Of a stretch of DNA of 64,000 nt, positions 17,255 to 26,800 are shown piece by piece; within the stretch, counting starts at the first letter, position 1, and each line of letters begins with the position of its first letter. Made by a program: the position numbers and the translations under genes. The notes beneath the pieces were generated by a model that ran no database searches, was not told the origin of the DNA, and saw nothing but the letters and a program-made list of their open reading frames with translations. The DNA comes from JAGNRR01 sp965230665 (GTDB lineage: Bacteria; Bacteroidota; Bacteroidia; Chitinophagales; Chitinophagaceae): assembly GCA_965230665.1 (NCBI GenBank), contig CBDDLM010000004.1, positions 1,116,001-1,180,000 of the forward strand, given 5' to 3'.

Positions 17255-17809
17255 CTATGCAAAATTATATTTTTTATCTAAAATGACTTTTAATTCTTTT
17301 CGAGCTCGATGTAAACCTGTTTTGATTTTGGCTTCTGAAAAATCTGTAGCTATCGCTATTTCTTTAATAGATAGCTCCTCCAAATAAAATAGGTTTAAGA
17401 GTAGTTGCCAAACCTCAGCAAGTTGAGTCATTGCAGACTGCACGATTTGCTGTCTCTCATTTTTTTCACTTAATAATAATTCATCACTCAATTGAAAGGG
17501 GCTCTGCTCTTCAAGTATATCTTCATCGTGTTCTAAATACAAGTAGCGTTTGTTGGCTTTCAACACCTTTAGTGATTCATTTATTACAATTCGAATCAAC
17601 CAAGTTTTAAACGAACTTTTATGTTCAAACTTATCCAAATTCTGAAACGCACGAATAAATGCGTTTTGTACGGCATCCTCGGTAAGTGTTTCATTCTTGA
17701 CAATACCCTGGGCTACCCGCCAACAATTGGGAGCATACAAGCGATAGAGCAACCGAAACATATCAGATTGCCCCATTACGACCGCTTGTATTATCTCTTT
17801 CTCTTGCAA
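17255..17809 (-). CDS. ECF-type RNA polymerase sigma factor
   Basis: A 184-residue sigma-70 family protein. Region 2 is at ~15-85 ('RAFQNLDKFEHKSSFKTWLIRIVINES', the core-binding and -10 reading helices). Region 4 is at ~125-175 ('LNLFYLEELSIKEIAIATDFSEAKIKTGLHRARKEL' pattern, HTH). It starts exactly at the end of the DUF2807 gene, with no spacer, and is followed by a small membrane protein, making a four-gene sigma/anti-sigma-like operon. It directs RNA polymerase to a stress or envelope regulon that cannot be read from this window. Confidence 0.93.
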   Translation of the reverse strand: MQEKEIIQAVVMGQSDMFRLLYRLYAPNCWRVAQGIVKNETLTEDAVQNAFIRAFQNLDKFEHKSSFKTWLIRIVINESLKVLKANKRYLYLEHDEDILEEQSPFQLSDELLLSEKNERQQIVQSAMTQLAEVWQLLLNLFYLEELSIKEIAIATDFSEAKIKTGLHRARKELKVILDKKYNFA

Positions 17810-18574
17810 TTATTTTTTCGACACACTTCCAATACCATCCGAACGTACACTCTTAACCTCAGCATTTCCACTATATCGTATACTACCTACTCCAGAGTTA
17901 CGAAGGGTAATTTCTTTCTCAGCATAGACCTCCATGGAACCGACTCCTTCGTTTCGGGCAGATAGCACTTGAACAATTAAGTTGCCGGCATTTACTGAAC
18001 CAACACCACTATTATGCAACTTGGCTGTATTCGCACTTCCTTTAATTTTCATAGAGCCAACACCATCATTTCTACCTTTTATGTTCTTTGCATCAATTTC
18101 TAATTTCATACTACCTGTGCCATCATTAATGATTTCAATATCATCTGCTTTCAACTTATTTTTCGATCGAACTGACCCAACTCCATCCATTTCAATATGT
18201 TCTAACTTTTTTACTGTTACGAAAGCCTTTATACTCGTTGAGGAGCTTCCGAATAGTTTAGCCCAACTCCCTTTTGAAGAAAAGTCAATTTTTAAAACAC
18301 CATTGTTATAAGAAGACTTATTCTTGTATCGCTTCGTATCATATACATACCGCACTTTCTCTGTATCGCCTGTGCTAATATAAACGGTAACTACTCCTTC
18401 GGTTTTAAGACTTCGAATATTCTCTACCAATTGTGTTTGTACCGTGGTATTCACACGATTATCATCTTCTTCCTGAAAGAAAGTAACTCTAAAATTAGCA
18501 AGATGACTTACAAGGAAGATCGTTCCTGCCAATACGATTAGAGAAATTCCTAAAACAAAACGCCCTTTATTCAT
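17810..18574 (-). CDS. DUF2807 (head GIN) surface protein
   Basis: A 254-residue protein with one N-terminal membrane helix or signal anchor (~7-26). A beta-solenoid region of the putative autotransporter adhesin head GIN/DUF2807 family follows. The solenoid is visible as a repeating 'GVGSM/GVGSV/GIGSV' turn every ~20 residues through the C-terminal half. An extracytoplasmic location is inferred. It overlaps the upstream DUF6249 gene by 8 nt and abuts the sigma gene, so expression is coupled. Family function is unknown; the context suggests envelope sensing or homeostasis. Confidence 0.85.
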   Translation of the reverse strand: MNKGRFVLGISLIVLAGTIFLVSHLANFRVTFFQEEDDNRVNTTVQTQLVENIRSLKTEGVVTVYISTGDTEKVRYVYDTKRYKNKSSYNNGVLKIDFSSKGSWAKLFGSSSTSIKAFVTVKKLEHIEMDGVGSVRSKNKLKADDIEIINDGTGSMKLEIDAKNIKGRNDGVGSMKIKGSANTAKLHNSGVGSVNAGNLIVQVLSARNEGVGSMEVYAEKEITLRNSGVGSIRYSGNAEVKSVRSDGIGSVSKK

Positions 18575-18953
18575 AACGATCTATTTCATTTTTGAACAAG
18601 AAACTCTTGATAATATTAGCAATTCCCAACCAAAAAAGGATGGCACAAATTATTATGATGGGTGTATTCGTATGCCAGTTTACTGAAATTAGATATCCTG
18701 TTACAATTCCGAGTGCCACACCTAACATATCAATTCCTTTACTCATTGGACTCTTTTGTTTGGACTCCGCCATTTGATCGCTAAGTTCCGGCGGAGTCAT
18801 TCCTTTCTGTATCATGAGTTTGCGCTCATTCATAATATTGGACTTGTGTTTATAATAGAGTACAATAGCCACAATAGGTATGGTTAGTGAAAAAATAATA
18901 GCAACTAACGGAATAAGTAGCTCCGCACCTGCGGCGAGTAGTGTAAATAGCAT
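18567..18953 (-). CDS. DUF6249-like membrane protein
   Basis: A 128-residue protein with an N-terminal transmembrane helix (~10-33), a cytoplasmic stretch with 'ERKLMIQKGMTPPEL', and two C-terminal membrane helices (~75-92 and ~97-114). The 'mIekGkxPpe' segment followed by two helices is characteristic of the DUF6249 family that travels with ECF sigma factors in Bacteroidota. It is the first gene of the operon and overlaps the next by 8 nt. Function unknown. Confidence 0.75.
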   Translation of the reverse strand: MLFTLLAAGAELLIPLVAIIFSLTIPIVAIVLYYKHKSNIMNERKLMIQKGMTPPELSDQMAESKQKSPMSKGIDMLGVALGIVTGYLISVNWHTNTPIIIICAILFWLGIANIIKSFLFKNEIDRYE

Positions 18954-19015
18954 AGTTCTTTAATATTTGTACTTATTAGATACAAGTTAAATAAAAAAGG
19001 TTACAAAAAGAGCAG

Positions 19016-19372
19016 CTATTTTTTCTGCGCTTTCTTGTTTTGCTTACGCTCCATCTTCTTATGCTCTTTTCTTAGTTCTCGCTGTTGCATAAAATGATGA
19101 TAAATAGTATTCACAAAAGATAAAATAATACCTATCCCAACGATGATATAAAAAATCGTAAAGATCTTACCAGCATCCGTTTTAGGAGCAAAGTCTCCAA
19201 ATCCTACTGTGGTTAACGTAATAAACGAAAAATACAAAGCATTCAGCCAAGACCAGCCTTCTAAAAAATGGTATACAAACATTCCGATGCAAATCACTAC
19301 CAAGGTAGTAAAGATCAAGTCTCGATACTCTTTGTCTCTTAGAAACTGTAATAAAGTTTTAAAGAAAATCAT
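19016..19372 (-). CDS. Small two-TM potassium channel (Ion_trans_2)
   Basis: A 118-residue protein with two transmembrane helices (~17-37 and ~76-98) around a pore helix and the K+ selectivity filter 'TTVGFGD' (~56-62). The basic C-terminal tail ('KEHKKMERKQNKKAQKK') has no RCK domain. A tetramer in the inner membrane is expected. The start codon lies at the end of a 9-bp hairpin (19370-19395), which may mask translation initiation. Likely a simple voltage-independent K+ channel. Confidence 0.9.
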   Translation of the reverse strand: MIFFKTLLQFLRDKEYRDLIFTTLVVICIGMFVYHFLEGWSWLNALYFSFITLTTVGFGDFAPKTDAGKIFTIFYIIVGIGIILSFVNTIYHHFMQQRELRKEHKKMERKQNKKAQKK

Positions 19373-19395
19373 CGTACTGCTAAACTAGTACGATG
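19370..19395 (-). promoter_or_regulatory. Hairpin enclosing the K+ channel start codon
   Basis: On the - strand CATCGTACT ... AGTACGATG is a perfect 9-bp inverted repeat with an 8-nt loop; the ATG of the channel gene is the last three bases of the stem. It could control initiation or terminate transcription from the upstream gene. Confidence 0.5.
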
Positions 19396-19414
19396 ATTTG
19401 ATTGCACGAAAATT

Positions 19415-20002
19415 TTATACTAATATCTCACTTAGTAGCGATACAAACTCAGTTTGGATACTTGTCGCTCTATCTTTAGCATACATCTTATGAACTTCTT
19501 CTGCATATGGCTGTCCATCTGCTTTTAACTCCATCACCCTATCTTGCATTTTTTGTGGTCTAGGCCCCCAAGTAAATATAACTTCGTTCTGCTCATCAAT
19601 GGCGATTAGTTTAGGTATAGACCGACCTCCATTGGTAAGATATTCGTCCATAATATCTAGATTTTCATCTCGCAGAATAATTTCCAAATCAATATTAAAA
19701 GCAAAGTCTGCCATCTTATTCAGTACAGGTAGATTCTGAGCTGCATCCCCGCACCAGCCTTCATTGAGTACTAGCCACTTTTGTTTGGGAGCCTTTAGTA
19801 AAACATGTTTCAGCTCATCGGTCAATTTAGCCGTTTTGTCCCAACGGTTCATACGGACTAAATTCATTTTGGTATATGCAATCATGGCCTCAGATTGATC
19901 ATTACCGGTTGTCTTCCCATCCTTCATGAGTTCATCAAGCATGGTACGATAGCTTGTATAACTATACGTATTTCTATCCTTTAAATTGAATTTGAATTGC
20001 AT
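19415..20002 (-). CDS. Thioredoxin-like protein with CGDA motif
   Basis: About 195 residues from the ATG at 20002; an upstream in-frame start at 20023 is a TTG. It has a thioredoxin-fold core with 'LNEGWCGDAAQNLPVLNK' where a thioredoxin would have WCGPC: only the first Cys of the active site is kept. The later 'GGRSIPKLIAID' segment supplies the cis-Pro. This is the bacterial 'thioredoxin family protein' group with WCGD, presumably non-classical redox. No signal peptide, so cytosolic. Confidence 0.85.
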   Translation of the reverse strand: MQFKFNLKDRNTYSYTSYRTMLDELMKDGKTTGNDQSEAMIAYTKMNLVRMNRWDKTAKLTDELKHVLLKAPKQKWLVLNEGWCGDAAQNLPVLNKMADFAFNIDLEIILRDENLDIMDEYLTNGGRSIPKLIAIDEQNEVIFTWGPRPQKMQDRVMELKADGQPYAEEVHKMYAKDRATSIQTEFVSLLSEILV

Positions 20003-20059
20003 GCTTAATAAACGAAATATCAAGAATTAACTTACAAAATACTAGTTAAAGACATACGC

Positions 20060-20791
20060 TTAACTGGTCTTACTTGACCCCGCTGTTAGACGCATAAGTT
20101 GAGCCACTTCCTCGGAAGTTAAATAACGCCATTCACCCGTTTTCAGTTTACCCCGTTTGATATTCATAATTCGAATTCGGTTGAGTTTCCTTACCTCATA
20201 TCCAAAGAATTCACACATCCTTCTAATCTGTCGATTTAGACCTTGTGTTAGCGTAATCTTGAATGCAAAATTATCGATCTGTTCAATTTTACAAGGTAAA
20301 GTCTTTTGACCTAAGATTTTTACCCCCTTTTGCATACGCTCGATAATATCATCTCGTAAGGGTCTGTCAACCACTACATGATATTCCTTTTCATGTTGAT
20401 TTCCCGCGCGTAGCACTTTGTTTACAATGTCTCCGTCGTTCGTTAAGAAAATTAACCCCTCGGACATCTTATCTAGGCGACCTATCGGGAATAAACGTTC
20501 CTTATGGTTAATATAGTTGACAATGTTATTTTTTTCTTTACTATCCGTAGTTGAGACTACTCCTCTCGGCTTGTTTAATACAATATAGATTGCTTCTCTC
20601 TTAGGCTTAGTCTTTATTCTTCGTCCGTCTACCTTTACTTCATCTCCTGTCTTTACTCGACTTCCTTTTTTAGCCAGTTTCCCATTAATTGTTACTAGTT
20701 CCCATTCAATATATTCATCCGCCTCTCGACGAGAACAGAAACCAGAACTGCTAATAAATTTGTTAAGGCTGATAGAGTTACTGTTATCCAT
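20060..20791 (-). CDS. rluF: 23S rRNA pseudouridine synthase, RluF-like
   Basis: A 243-residue protein with an N-terminal S4 RNA-binding domain (~7-65, 'FISSSGFCSRREADEYI') and a RsuA/RluB/E/F catalytic domain. It shows 'GRLDKMSEGLIFLTNDGD' (catalytic Asp), 'KEYHVVVD' and 'LTQGLNRQIRRMCEFFGY'. It isomerises uridine in 23S rRNA. The 'LNRQIRRMCEFFGYEV' pattern and length resemble RluF more than RluB. A -7 box sits 7 nt before the ATG. Confidence 0.88.
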   Translation of the reverse strand: MDNSNSISLNKFISSSGFCSRREADEYIEWELVTINGKLAKKGSRVKTGDEVKVDGRRIKTKPKREAIYIVLNKPRGVVSTTDSKEKNNIVNYINHKERLFPIGRLDKMSEGLIFLTNDGDIVNKVLRAGNQHEKEYHVVVDRPLRDDIIERMQKGVKILGQKTLPCKIEQIDNFAFKITLTQGLNRQIRRMCEFFGYEVRKLNRIRIMNIKRGKLKTGEWRYLTSEEVAQLMRLTAGSSKTS

Positions 20792-20798
20792 GGTCTTT

Positions 20799-20806
20799 CA
20801 AAAGTA
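20799..20806 (-). promoter_or_regulatory. -7 box of rluF
   Basis: TACTTTTG on the - strand, 7 nt before the rluF ATG; implies an ultra-short leader. Confidence 0.5.
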
Positions 20807-20807
20807 A

Positions 20808-22088
20808 CTATGATTTCTTCTGAGGACGTCTCTTTCCATAAAACTTTCTCTTAGAACCACCTGATTTCTTACTTCCCGTATGCGCACCTTTCTTTTGTTT
20901 TTGCTGTTGTTTTTTCACAGGTTGCTCATCTGGACTATCATCTACATAAGGGTGGTCTGTCACAATAGGAATCTCCTGTTTAATCAATTTTTGTATATCA
21001 CGTAGATAGGCTCGCTCATCTACGTTACAAAAAGAGAAAGCCACTCCACTTGTAGCAGCACGTCCTGTTCTACCAATACGGTGTACATAAGATTCGGGTA
21101 CATTAGGTAAATCGTAATTAATCACGTGCGACAGTTCGTCAATATCAATTCCTCTGGCCGCTATATCGGTAGCCACTAGCACATTTATATCTCCATTTTT
21201 GAAAGCTCCTAACGCACGTTGACGTTGAGGCTGCGACTTATTCCCATGAATAGCCGCAGCTTGAATTTCATTACGTTTAAGTAATTTAACGATCTTATCA
21301 GCGCCATGTTTGGTTCGCGAAAAGACGAGTACTGAGCGCATATCAGCTGTCTTCATCAAATGAATTAAGAGTTTGATCTTGTTCGGTTTACTAACCATAT
21401 ACAAGGCTTGTTCTACGCTCTCGGCTGTTGTTTTTTCAGGAGCAATAGTGACACGTTCTGGTCTGCCTAATATCTTTTTGGATAACTCTATTATTTTAGG
21501 AGCCATGGTAGCACTAAAAAAAAGAGATTGTCTTTGTTTGGGAAGAAGGGCAATTATTTTTTTTATATCATGAATAAAACCCATGTCTAACATTTGATCA
21601 GCTTCATCCAAAACAAAATATTCTATATCATTTAGTGTAATATACCCTTGATGAATTAAATCCAGTAGTCTTCCTGGTGTTGCTACTAAAACATCAACAC
21701 CGCGATTTAATTTCTGAACCTGGGCCCCCTGTTTAACACCACCGAAGATAACAGTATTATGAAGTCCTGTGTGTATGCCATATTCTGTGAAACTTTCTTG
21801 TATTTGAATCGCAAGTTCTCGGGTTGGAGTAACGACTAATGTTTTGATCCGACGTTTACCTTTACGAGCTTTTGCAACAAATCGACCTCTGTTTTGAACC
21901 ATTTGTTGCAAAATTGGGATGGCAAAAGCCGCTGTCTTTCCCGTACCGGTTTGTGCACAACCTAAAAGGTCTTTTCCTTTGAGAAGAATGGGAATTGATT
22001 GGGCTTGGATGGGGGTGGGTTTTGTATATCCTAAAGCATCGAGCGCTTTGATTATTGGTTGTATTAAACCAATTTCCTTAAATGTCAT
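20808..22088 (-). CDS. rhlE: DEAD-box RNA helicase, RhlE-like
   Basis: A 426-residue helicase with all core motifs: Q motif ('KPTPIQAQSIPIL'), motif I 'AQTGTGKTAAF', Ib 'TPGR', II 'DEAD', III 'SAT', V 'ATDIAARGIDID' and VI 'HRIGRTGRA'. A basic Lys/Arg/Gln-rich tail (~residue 385 onward) adds RNA affinity. RhlE-type helicases act in ribosome assembly and RNA decay in the cytosol. The next gene, rluF, begins only 16 nt after its stop, so the two may be partly co-transcribed, in keeping with shared rRNA roles. Confidence 0.93.
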   Translation of the reverse strand: MTFKEIGLIQPIIKALDALGYTKPTPIQAQSIPILLKGKDLLGCAQTGTGKTAAFAIPILQQMVQNRGRFVAKARKGKRRIKTLVVTPTRELAIQIQESFTEYGIHTGLHNTVIFGGVKQGAQVQKLNRGVDVLVATPGRLLDLIHQGYITLNDIEYFVLDEADQMLDMGFIHDIKKIIALLPKQRQSLFFSATMAPKIIELSKKILGRPERVTIAPEKTTAESVEQALYMVSKPNKIKLLIHLMKTADMRSVLVFSRTKHGADKIVKLLKRNEIQAAAIHGNKSQPQRQRALGAFKNGDINVLVATDIAARGIDIDELSHVINYDLPNVPESYVHRIGRTGRAATSGVAFSFCNVDERAYLRDIQKLIKQEIPIVTDHPYVDDSPDEQPVKKQQQKQKKGAHTGSKKSGGSKRKFYGKRRPQKKS

Positions 22089-22238
22089 AATGTATAGTAA
22101 GCCGCAAAGGTAAGCTGTTTTAATGGCTTAGCGTGAGAAGAAAAATATTGATAAAAATCAAGCACCCTTATGACAAACGTCAAATTATCCGATAGTACGA
22201 GATGCTACCTTTATATGGAATATTAAAACACGATTATT

Positions 22239-22655
22239 ATGAAAAGAAGAGAACCTGTAAGTCATATTATGACAGAAAATATTTACACGGCTAAAGAAGA
22301 GGATAATTTACATACGGCGGTTGATTTGATACGTAACCATAATATCAATCATCTACCTATAGTAAAGGGAAATAAAATATCGGGCATCATTAGCAGTACG
22401 GACATTAATAGGCTGACTTTTGGTGGTCTTTTCGATAATCAAGAGGGTGCTGATGACGCTGTGCTAGAAATGCTCACAATACCTCAAGTAATGACGAGTG
22501 AGCCCAAAACGGTCAGTCCAGATACAACGATTAAAGAAGTAGCCGAACTATTCTCTGAAAGTGGTTTCCATGCGATGCCTGTTGTTGAAGGTGAAAACCT
22601 GAAGGGGATCGTTACAACTACTGATGTCATTAAATATTTATTGGATCAATACTAA
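22239..22655 (+). CDS. Two-CBS-domain protein
   Basis: A 138-residue protein made only of two CBS domains (~7-60 and ~78-138). The paired strands and 'HLPIVKGNKISGIISSTDI' / 'AMPVVEGENLKGIVTTTDV' repeats are visible. Bateman modules bind adenosine nucleotides and sense energy state; a stand-alone form probably acts on a partner protein in trans. No partner is suggested by the neighbours. A terminator with a T6 run lies 31 nt after the stop. Confidence 0.92.
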   Translation: MKRREPVSHIMTENIYTAKEEDNLHTAVDLIRNHNINHLPIVKGNKISGIISSTDINRLTFGGLFDNQEGADDAVLEMLTIPQVMTSEPKTVSPDTTIKEVAELFSESGFHAMPVVEGENLKGIVTTTDVIKYLLDQY

Positions 22656-22686
22656 TATGTGCCTTTCTATTAGCCCATAATGTAAG

Positions 22687-22710
22687 GGAGACCATCTGGT
22701 CTCCTTTTTT
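22687..22710 (+). terminator. Terminator after the CBS gene
   Basis: GGAGACC / GGTCTCC stem with an ATCT loop followed by six T. Probably also useful to the convergent SRPBCC gene. Confidence 0.85.
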
Positions 22711-23119
22711 ATTGTTCGCATTTTTCCTTCAAAGCTTGGTTCATGGCAACAAAACCATCCTTAGTTTCTCCTAGTAGCTTCTTTCTCAAAAACGGAACTA
22801 ATAAACCACTAAATCGCTCACCGTGGGTAAACTGTACAGAACCCTCAGATTGTTGAGTAATTGTAAAATAATGTTCGCCATCAAATATTCCTTTCATACC
22901 TAGTTTACCCCGCCAACGAAACTCTCTAGGCTTTGAAAAATTTAGCACTTCTGGTTTAAAAGTCATACCGCCAAGCTCAACAGTAATCGTGTTTCCAACT
23001 TGTGGTAAACCTTGAATAGATTTTATAAAAGGATTCCAAGAATAGTTTTCAAAATCAGTAAGGACATTCCATACTTTTTCTGGTGTGGATTTAATATGAA
23101 TTTCTGTTTGTATTTCCAT
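22709..23119 (-). CDS. SRPBCC-domain protein (START-like)
   Basis: A 136-residue protein that is one START/Bet v 1-like domain: 'EIHIKSTPEKVWNVLTDFENYSWNPF' at the N-terminus, a beta-sheet core and a C-terminal helix ('DGFVAMNQALKEKCEQ'). Such domains bind hydrophobic ligands; these small bacterial forms are mostly of unknown ligand. It follows the Crp/Fnr gene by 59 nt on the same strand and is likely regulated with it. Confidence 0.88.
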   Translation of the reverse strand: MEIQTEIHIKSTPEKVWNVLTDFENYSWNPFIKSIQGLPQVGNTITVELGGMTFKPEVLNFSKPREFRWRGKLGMKGIFDGEHYFTITQQSEGSVQFTHGERFSGLLVPFLRKKLLGETKDGFVAMNQALKEKCEQ

Positions 23120-23178
23120 TGCTTTGTGTTTGTTAAAACAAAGGTGCCTACAGTCTTTAGTAAATGTCTTGACCTACA

Positions 23179-23748
23179 TCAAGAAATCCCCTTTCTTCGA
23201 ATTCTACTTAAAGTTTCAGGCGTCATACCCAGCATTGAGGCGATATAATGCAATGGAACTTGATTAAATAAGTCATTCTTCATCTGAAACAACATTTGAT
23301 ATCGTTCTTCTGCTGTCATAGATAAGAAAGAAAATATACGTTGCTCTAGGGTGATAAAACATTTAGCAATAAACATTTTCTCTAATTGATGCCAAGCTGG
23401 GAGAAGTGTATCTATTCGGTCATAATTCTCTTTAGTAATTGTATAGAGCTCGACATCAGTAAGCGCTTCAATATCCCATCTTGCTGGTGTATTAAAAATC
23501 AGGCTTGATAAATCTGTTATAAACTCGCCTTGAGAAGAAAGCCATTGTGTTACGTCCTTACCTTCATGATGGTTAAATACTCTTACATAACCCGACTTAA
23601 TAAAGCTTAGTTTTGAACATCGCTTACCGACACTCGCAAAAGCAACCCCCTTACTAAGTGACTCTTCCATAAAAAGATCTTCTAAAAGAACTAACTTACT
23701 TTCTTCAATTCCAAAATAGGTTTGTATGTATTGTTGAAGGTCATTCAT
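23179..23748 (-). CDS. Crp/Fnr-family transcriptional regulator
   Basis: A 189-residue protein with a cyclic-nucleotide-binding beta-roll (~20-115, 'GVAFASVGKRCSKLSFIKSGYVRVF') and a C-terminal helix-turn-helix ('PLHYIASMLGMTPETLSRIRRK', ~165-188). No Fnr-type Cys cluster is present, so iron-sulfur sensing is unlikely. This short Bacteroidota Crp subfamily usually lacks characterised effectors. It probably controls the SRPBCC gene next to it. Confidence 0.9.
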   Translation of the reverse strand: MNDLQQYIQTYFGIEESKLVLLEDLFMEESLSKGVAFASVGKRCSKLSFIKSGYVRVFNHHEGKDVTQWLSSQGEFITDLSSLIFNTPARWDIEALTDVELYTITKENYDRIDTLLPAWHQLEKMFIAKCFITLEQRIFSFLSMTAEERYQMLFQMKNDLFNQVPLHYIASMLGMTPETLSRIRRKGIS

Positions 23749-23764
23749 ACTAATCTAATAAAGA

Positions 23765-23798
23765 TAAACCTCCTGCGAATGTTTTCACAGGAGGTTTA
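23765..23798 (-). terminator. Terminator of the efflux operon
   Basis: Perfect 11-bp stem TAAACCTCCTG / CAGGAGGTTTA with a 12-nt loop, just beyond the RND permease stop codon on the - strand. Confidence 0.7.
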
Positions 23799-23819
23799 AA
23801 AGTAATTAGCATGTGTTCT

Positions 23820-26800
23820 CTAAATCTTAGCCCCTTCTTTACCTAATGCTTTCAACACTTTTGCCTTTCGATTAAATGCCATAAGCAATAGAACAGGAAC
23901 AATGATTAATGTAATAATTGTTGCAAAGGCCAGACCAAAAATCATAGTCCAAGATAAAGGCCCCCAGAATGCTACATTATCGCCTCCAAAATAAATATGT
24001 GGGTTACCCGTTTCGAATAGTAGCGCAAAGTCGATATTTAAACCAACAGCTAATGGGATTAGCCCTGAGATAGTAGAAATCGCTGTCAATAATACAGGTG
24101 TCATACGTGTACGGCCAGCCTCAATTATAGCTTCCCTAGGTGTAAGTCCTTCTTCCAGCTTAAGGTCTGCAAACTCAACAAGCAGAATACCATTACGCAC
24201 TACGATACCCGCTAAGGCGACTATACCAATACCGGTCATGATAATAACCAAGTCCATTCCAAATATTCCAACACCTAATAGCACACCAATAATACTTAAA
24301 AGGATCTCGCTCATAATAATTATCGAGCGACTAAAGGAATTAAACTGAATCATCAAGATTAAGAAAATCAAAGCCATCGACGTTAATAAGGCTCCGCCTA
24401 AGAAGGCTGAGGTTTCTGCTTGCTCTTCTTGCTCACCACCCATACGGATGTTCACGCCAGCGGGTTGATTAAAGTTATCGATCTCTCCTTGAATCTCAGC
24501 CACAACTTCATTTGCATTAAATCCGTTCAGGACATTAGAACTTAAACTAATAATTCGTTTTTCATCCTTTCGCTTAATACCACCATAAGTATTACCATAA
24601 TCTAGATCTGCAAAGCTTCCTAAAGGCACCTGACGAACAGCACCTCCCATTCCCATATCACGATAAGTAACGGGTAAGTTCTTTACGATATCGATATTAT
24701 TACGTTGTTCTCTTTTTAAACGTACCATAATCGGATAGTCATCATTAGCATCTTTAAAACGTGATACTTCCATACCGAACATTGCAGTACGTAAATCTCC
24801 AGCAATTTGTCCGGTGCTAATGCCTTCCATATTTAAGCGTGAACGTTGTATGTCAAAAACAATCTCCGGTTTATCCGCTTGGAAATCACTTTTTAGCTCT
24901 TCTACTCCACCAATTTGCTTGTCATCTAGATAACGTTTTAGATTTCGTGATGTTGCAATCAAACTATCCAAGTTTTCACCTGTAATTTCAATCAAGATTG
25001 GCTTAGCAGTAGGAGGCCCGCTACTTTCCTTCTCTACTACTATTCGTGCCCCTGGAACACCTTTTACCTCTTTACGAATTTTATCAAGAATGGCTTGGGT
25101 AGACTTACCATTACGCTCTGCAAATTTCACAAAGGAAACCGTAATCTTACCTCTATTTGGATATTCCCCAATTTCACCTCCCTCAACATTTGTTGCTCCA
25201 ACTTTTACGTTAGAAACAATTGAAGTAATTAAAGGGTGCTTTTTACCAGGCGTATAATTCGCAGCTTTATATACTTTCTTTTCGATTTGCTGCAATACTT
25301 CGTCCGTTCTAGTTTGATCTGTTCCTTCAGGCAAAGTCAAATAAACATAGGTAAAGTTTGGCTCTGAACTCGGGAAAAACAATACATTAGGACCTCTAAC
25401 GGCGATAAGAACAAATGAGAAAATAGCGAGTCCAACAACTCCTGCCAATACCCAACCACGTCGATCCAATATTTTTTCTAATCGTCTTACATACCAAGCC
25501 TGTACCTTAGGCCATACATTTTTCTGGAAACGATAGATAAGTTTAACCAGAACGAATTTATTTAATAAGTAAAGCAGGAAGAAGAAAATAGTCATATTCC
25601 CCATCATTACGCTACCCGATAAGTACGAGATCAGTGTTACCACAAAGAATCCGATGGCTGTATAGGTGGCTCGTTTCGTCCACGTGATTTTGGACTTGCC
25701 ATCATACTCTGTTTTCTTCATAAAATCAACCGCAAATACCGGATTAATAAAGTATGCAACAATCAAAGAGGCCAATAACGTAATGATCAGCGTAATTGGC
25801 AAGAAGAACATAAACTCTCCTATCACACCACTCCAGAACGCCAATGGAATAAACGGTAACAAGGTTGTTATGGTACCAGCTAATACAGGTAAGAATACCT
25901 CCTTAGTCGCTTTCTCTACCGCCTCTTTAATAGGCAAGTCCTCTTCATGGAAGATCCTATGCGCGTTCTCAATAACCACAATCGCATCATCCACAACAAT
26001 TCCTAGTGCTAGTAGGAAAGAGAATAAAACAATCATGTTGAGCGTAAACCCAATACTTGGCATCACCATGAAGGCTATAGCCATGGATAGTGGTACAGAT
26101 AAAGCAACGAATATTGCGTTGGTCGTACCCATAAAGAACATCAGAATTAAGGTTACAATACAGAAACCAATGATGATGGTATTGATCAAATCATGCAAGG
26201 TAACACGTGTATTCTCACTTTGATCCGCAGTTAGTTTAATGCTAAGTTCTTTTGGCAACTCATTAGCCTGCATATCATCAATAATCTCATTGATTTTGTC
26301 ACTTGCATTAATCAAGTTTTTACCAGCTCCTTTAATAATATTAAGTGTAATTACGTTTCTCCCATCTAAACGAGCGAAACTCTCGGGGTCTTCATAGGTA
26401 TCTTTTACCTCAGCTATATCTCTTAGATACATAGACGCTCCATCAGGATTCTTTACGACTAAATTGGCTATCTCATCAGCATCTTTGAATACTTTCTTGA
26501 TCGACAATAAACGCTGTTCTCCGTTTACTTTTACTTCACCTGGAGTAGCCTCAATATTTTCAAACGCGATGGCATTCTGAATATCTCGAAATGACAATTG
26601 CGCAGCACTCATCTTAAACAAGTCTACATTAACTTGAATTTCTCTTTCCAAGCCACCCACTTTATCCACGCGTTTTATTTCCTTAAGATCCTCAATTCGA
26701 TCTTTAATCCGATCAGCATACTTCTCTAAACGGGTGACGTCAAAATCGCCATACAGATTTACGAACATGATTGGAAACTCCGAAGCATCAACCTCATTTA

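Noticed and set aside
25666..26223. 185-codon + strand frame inside the RND permease gene
   Set aside because: Shadow of the permease; the opposite frame has clear RND motifs and this one has none.
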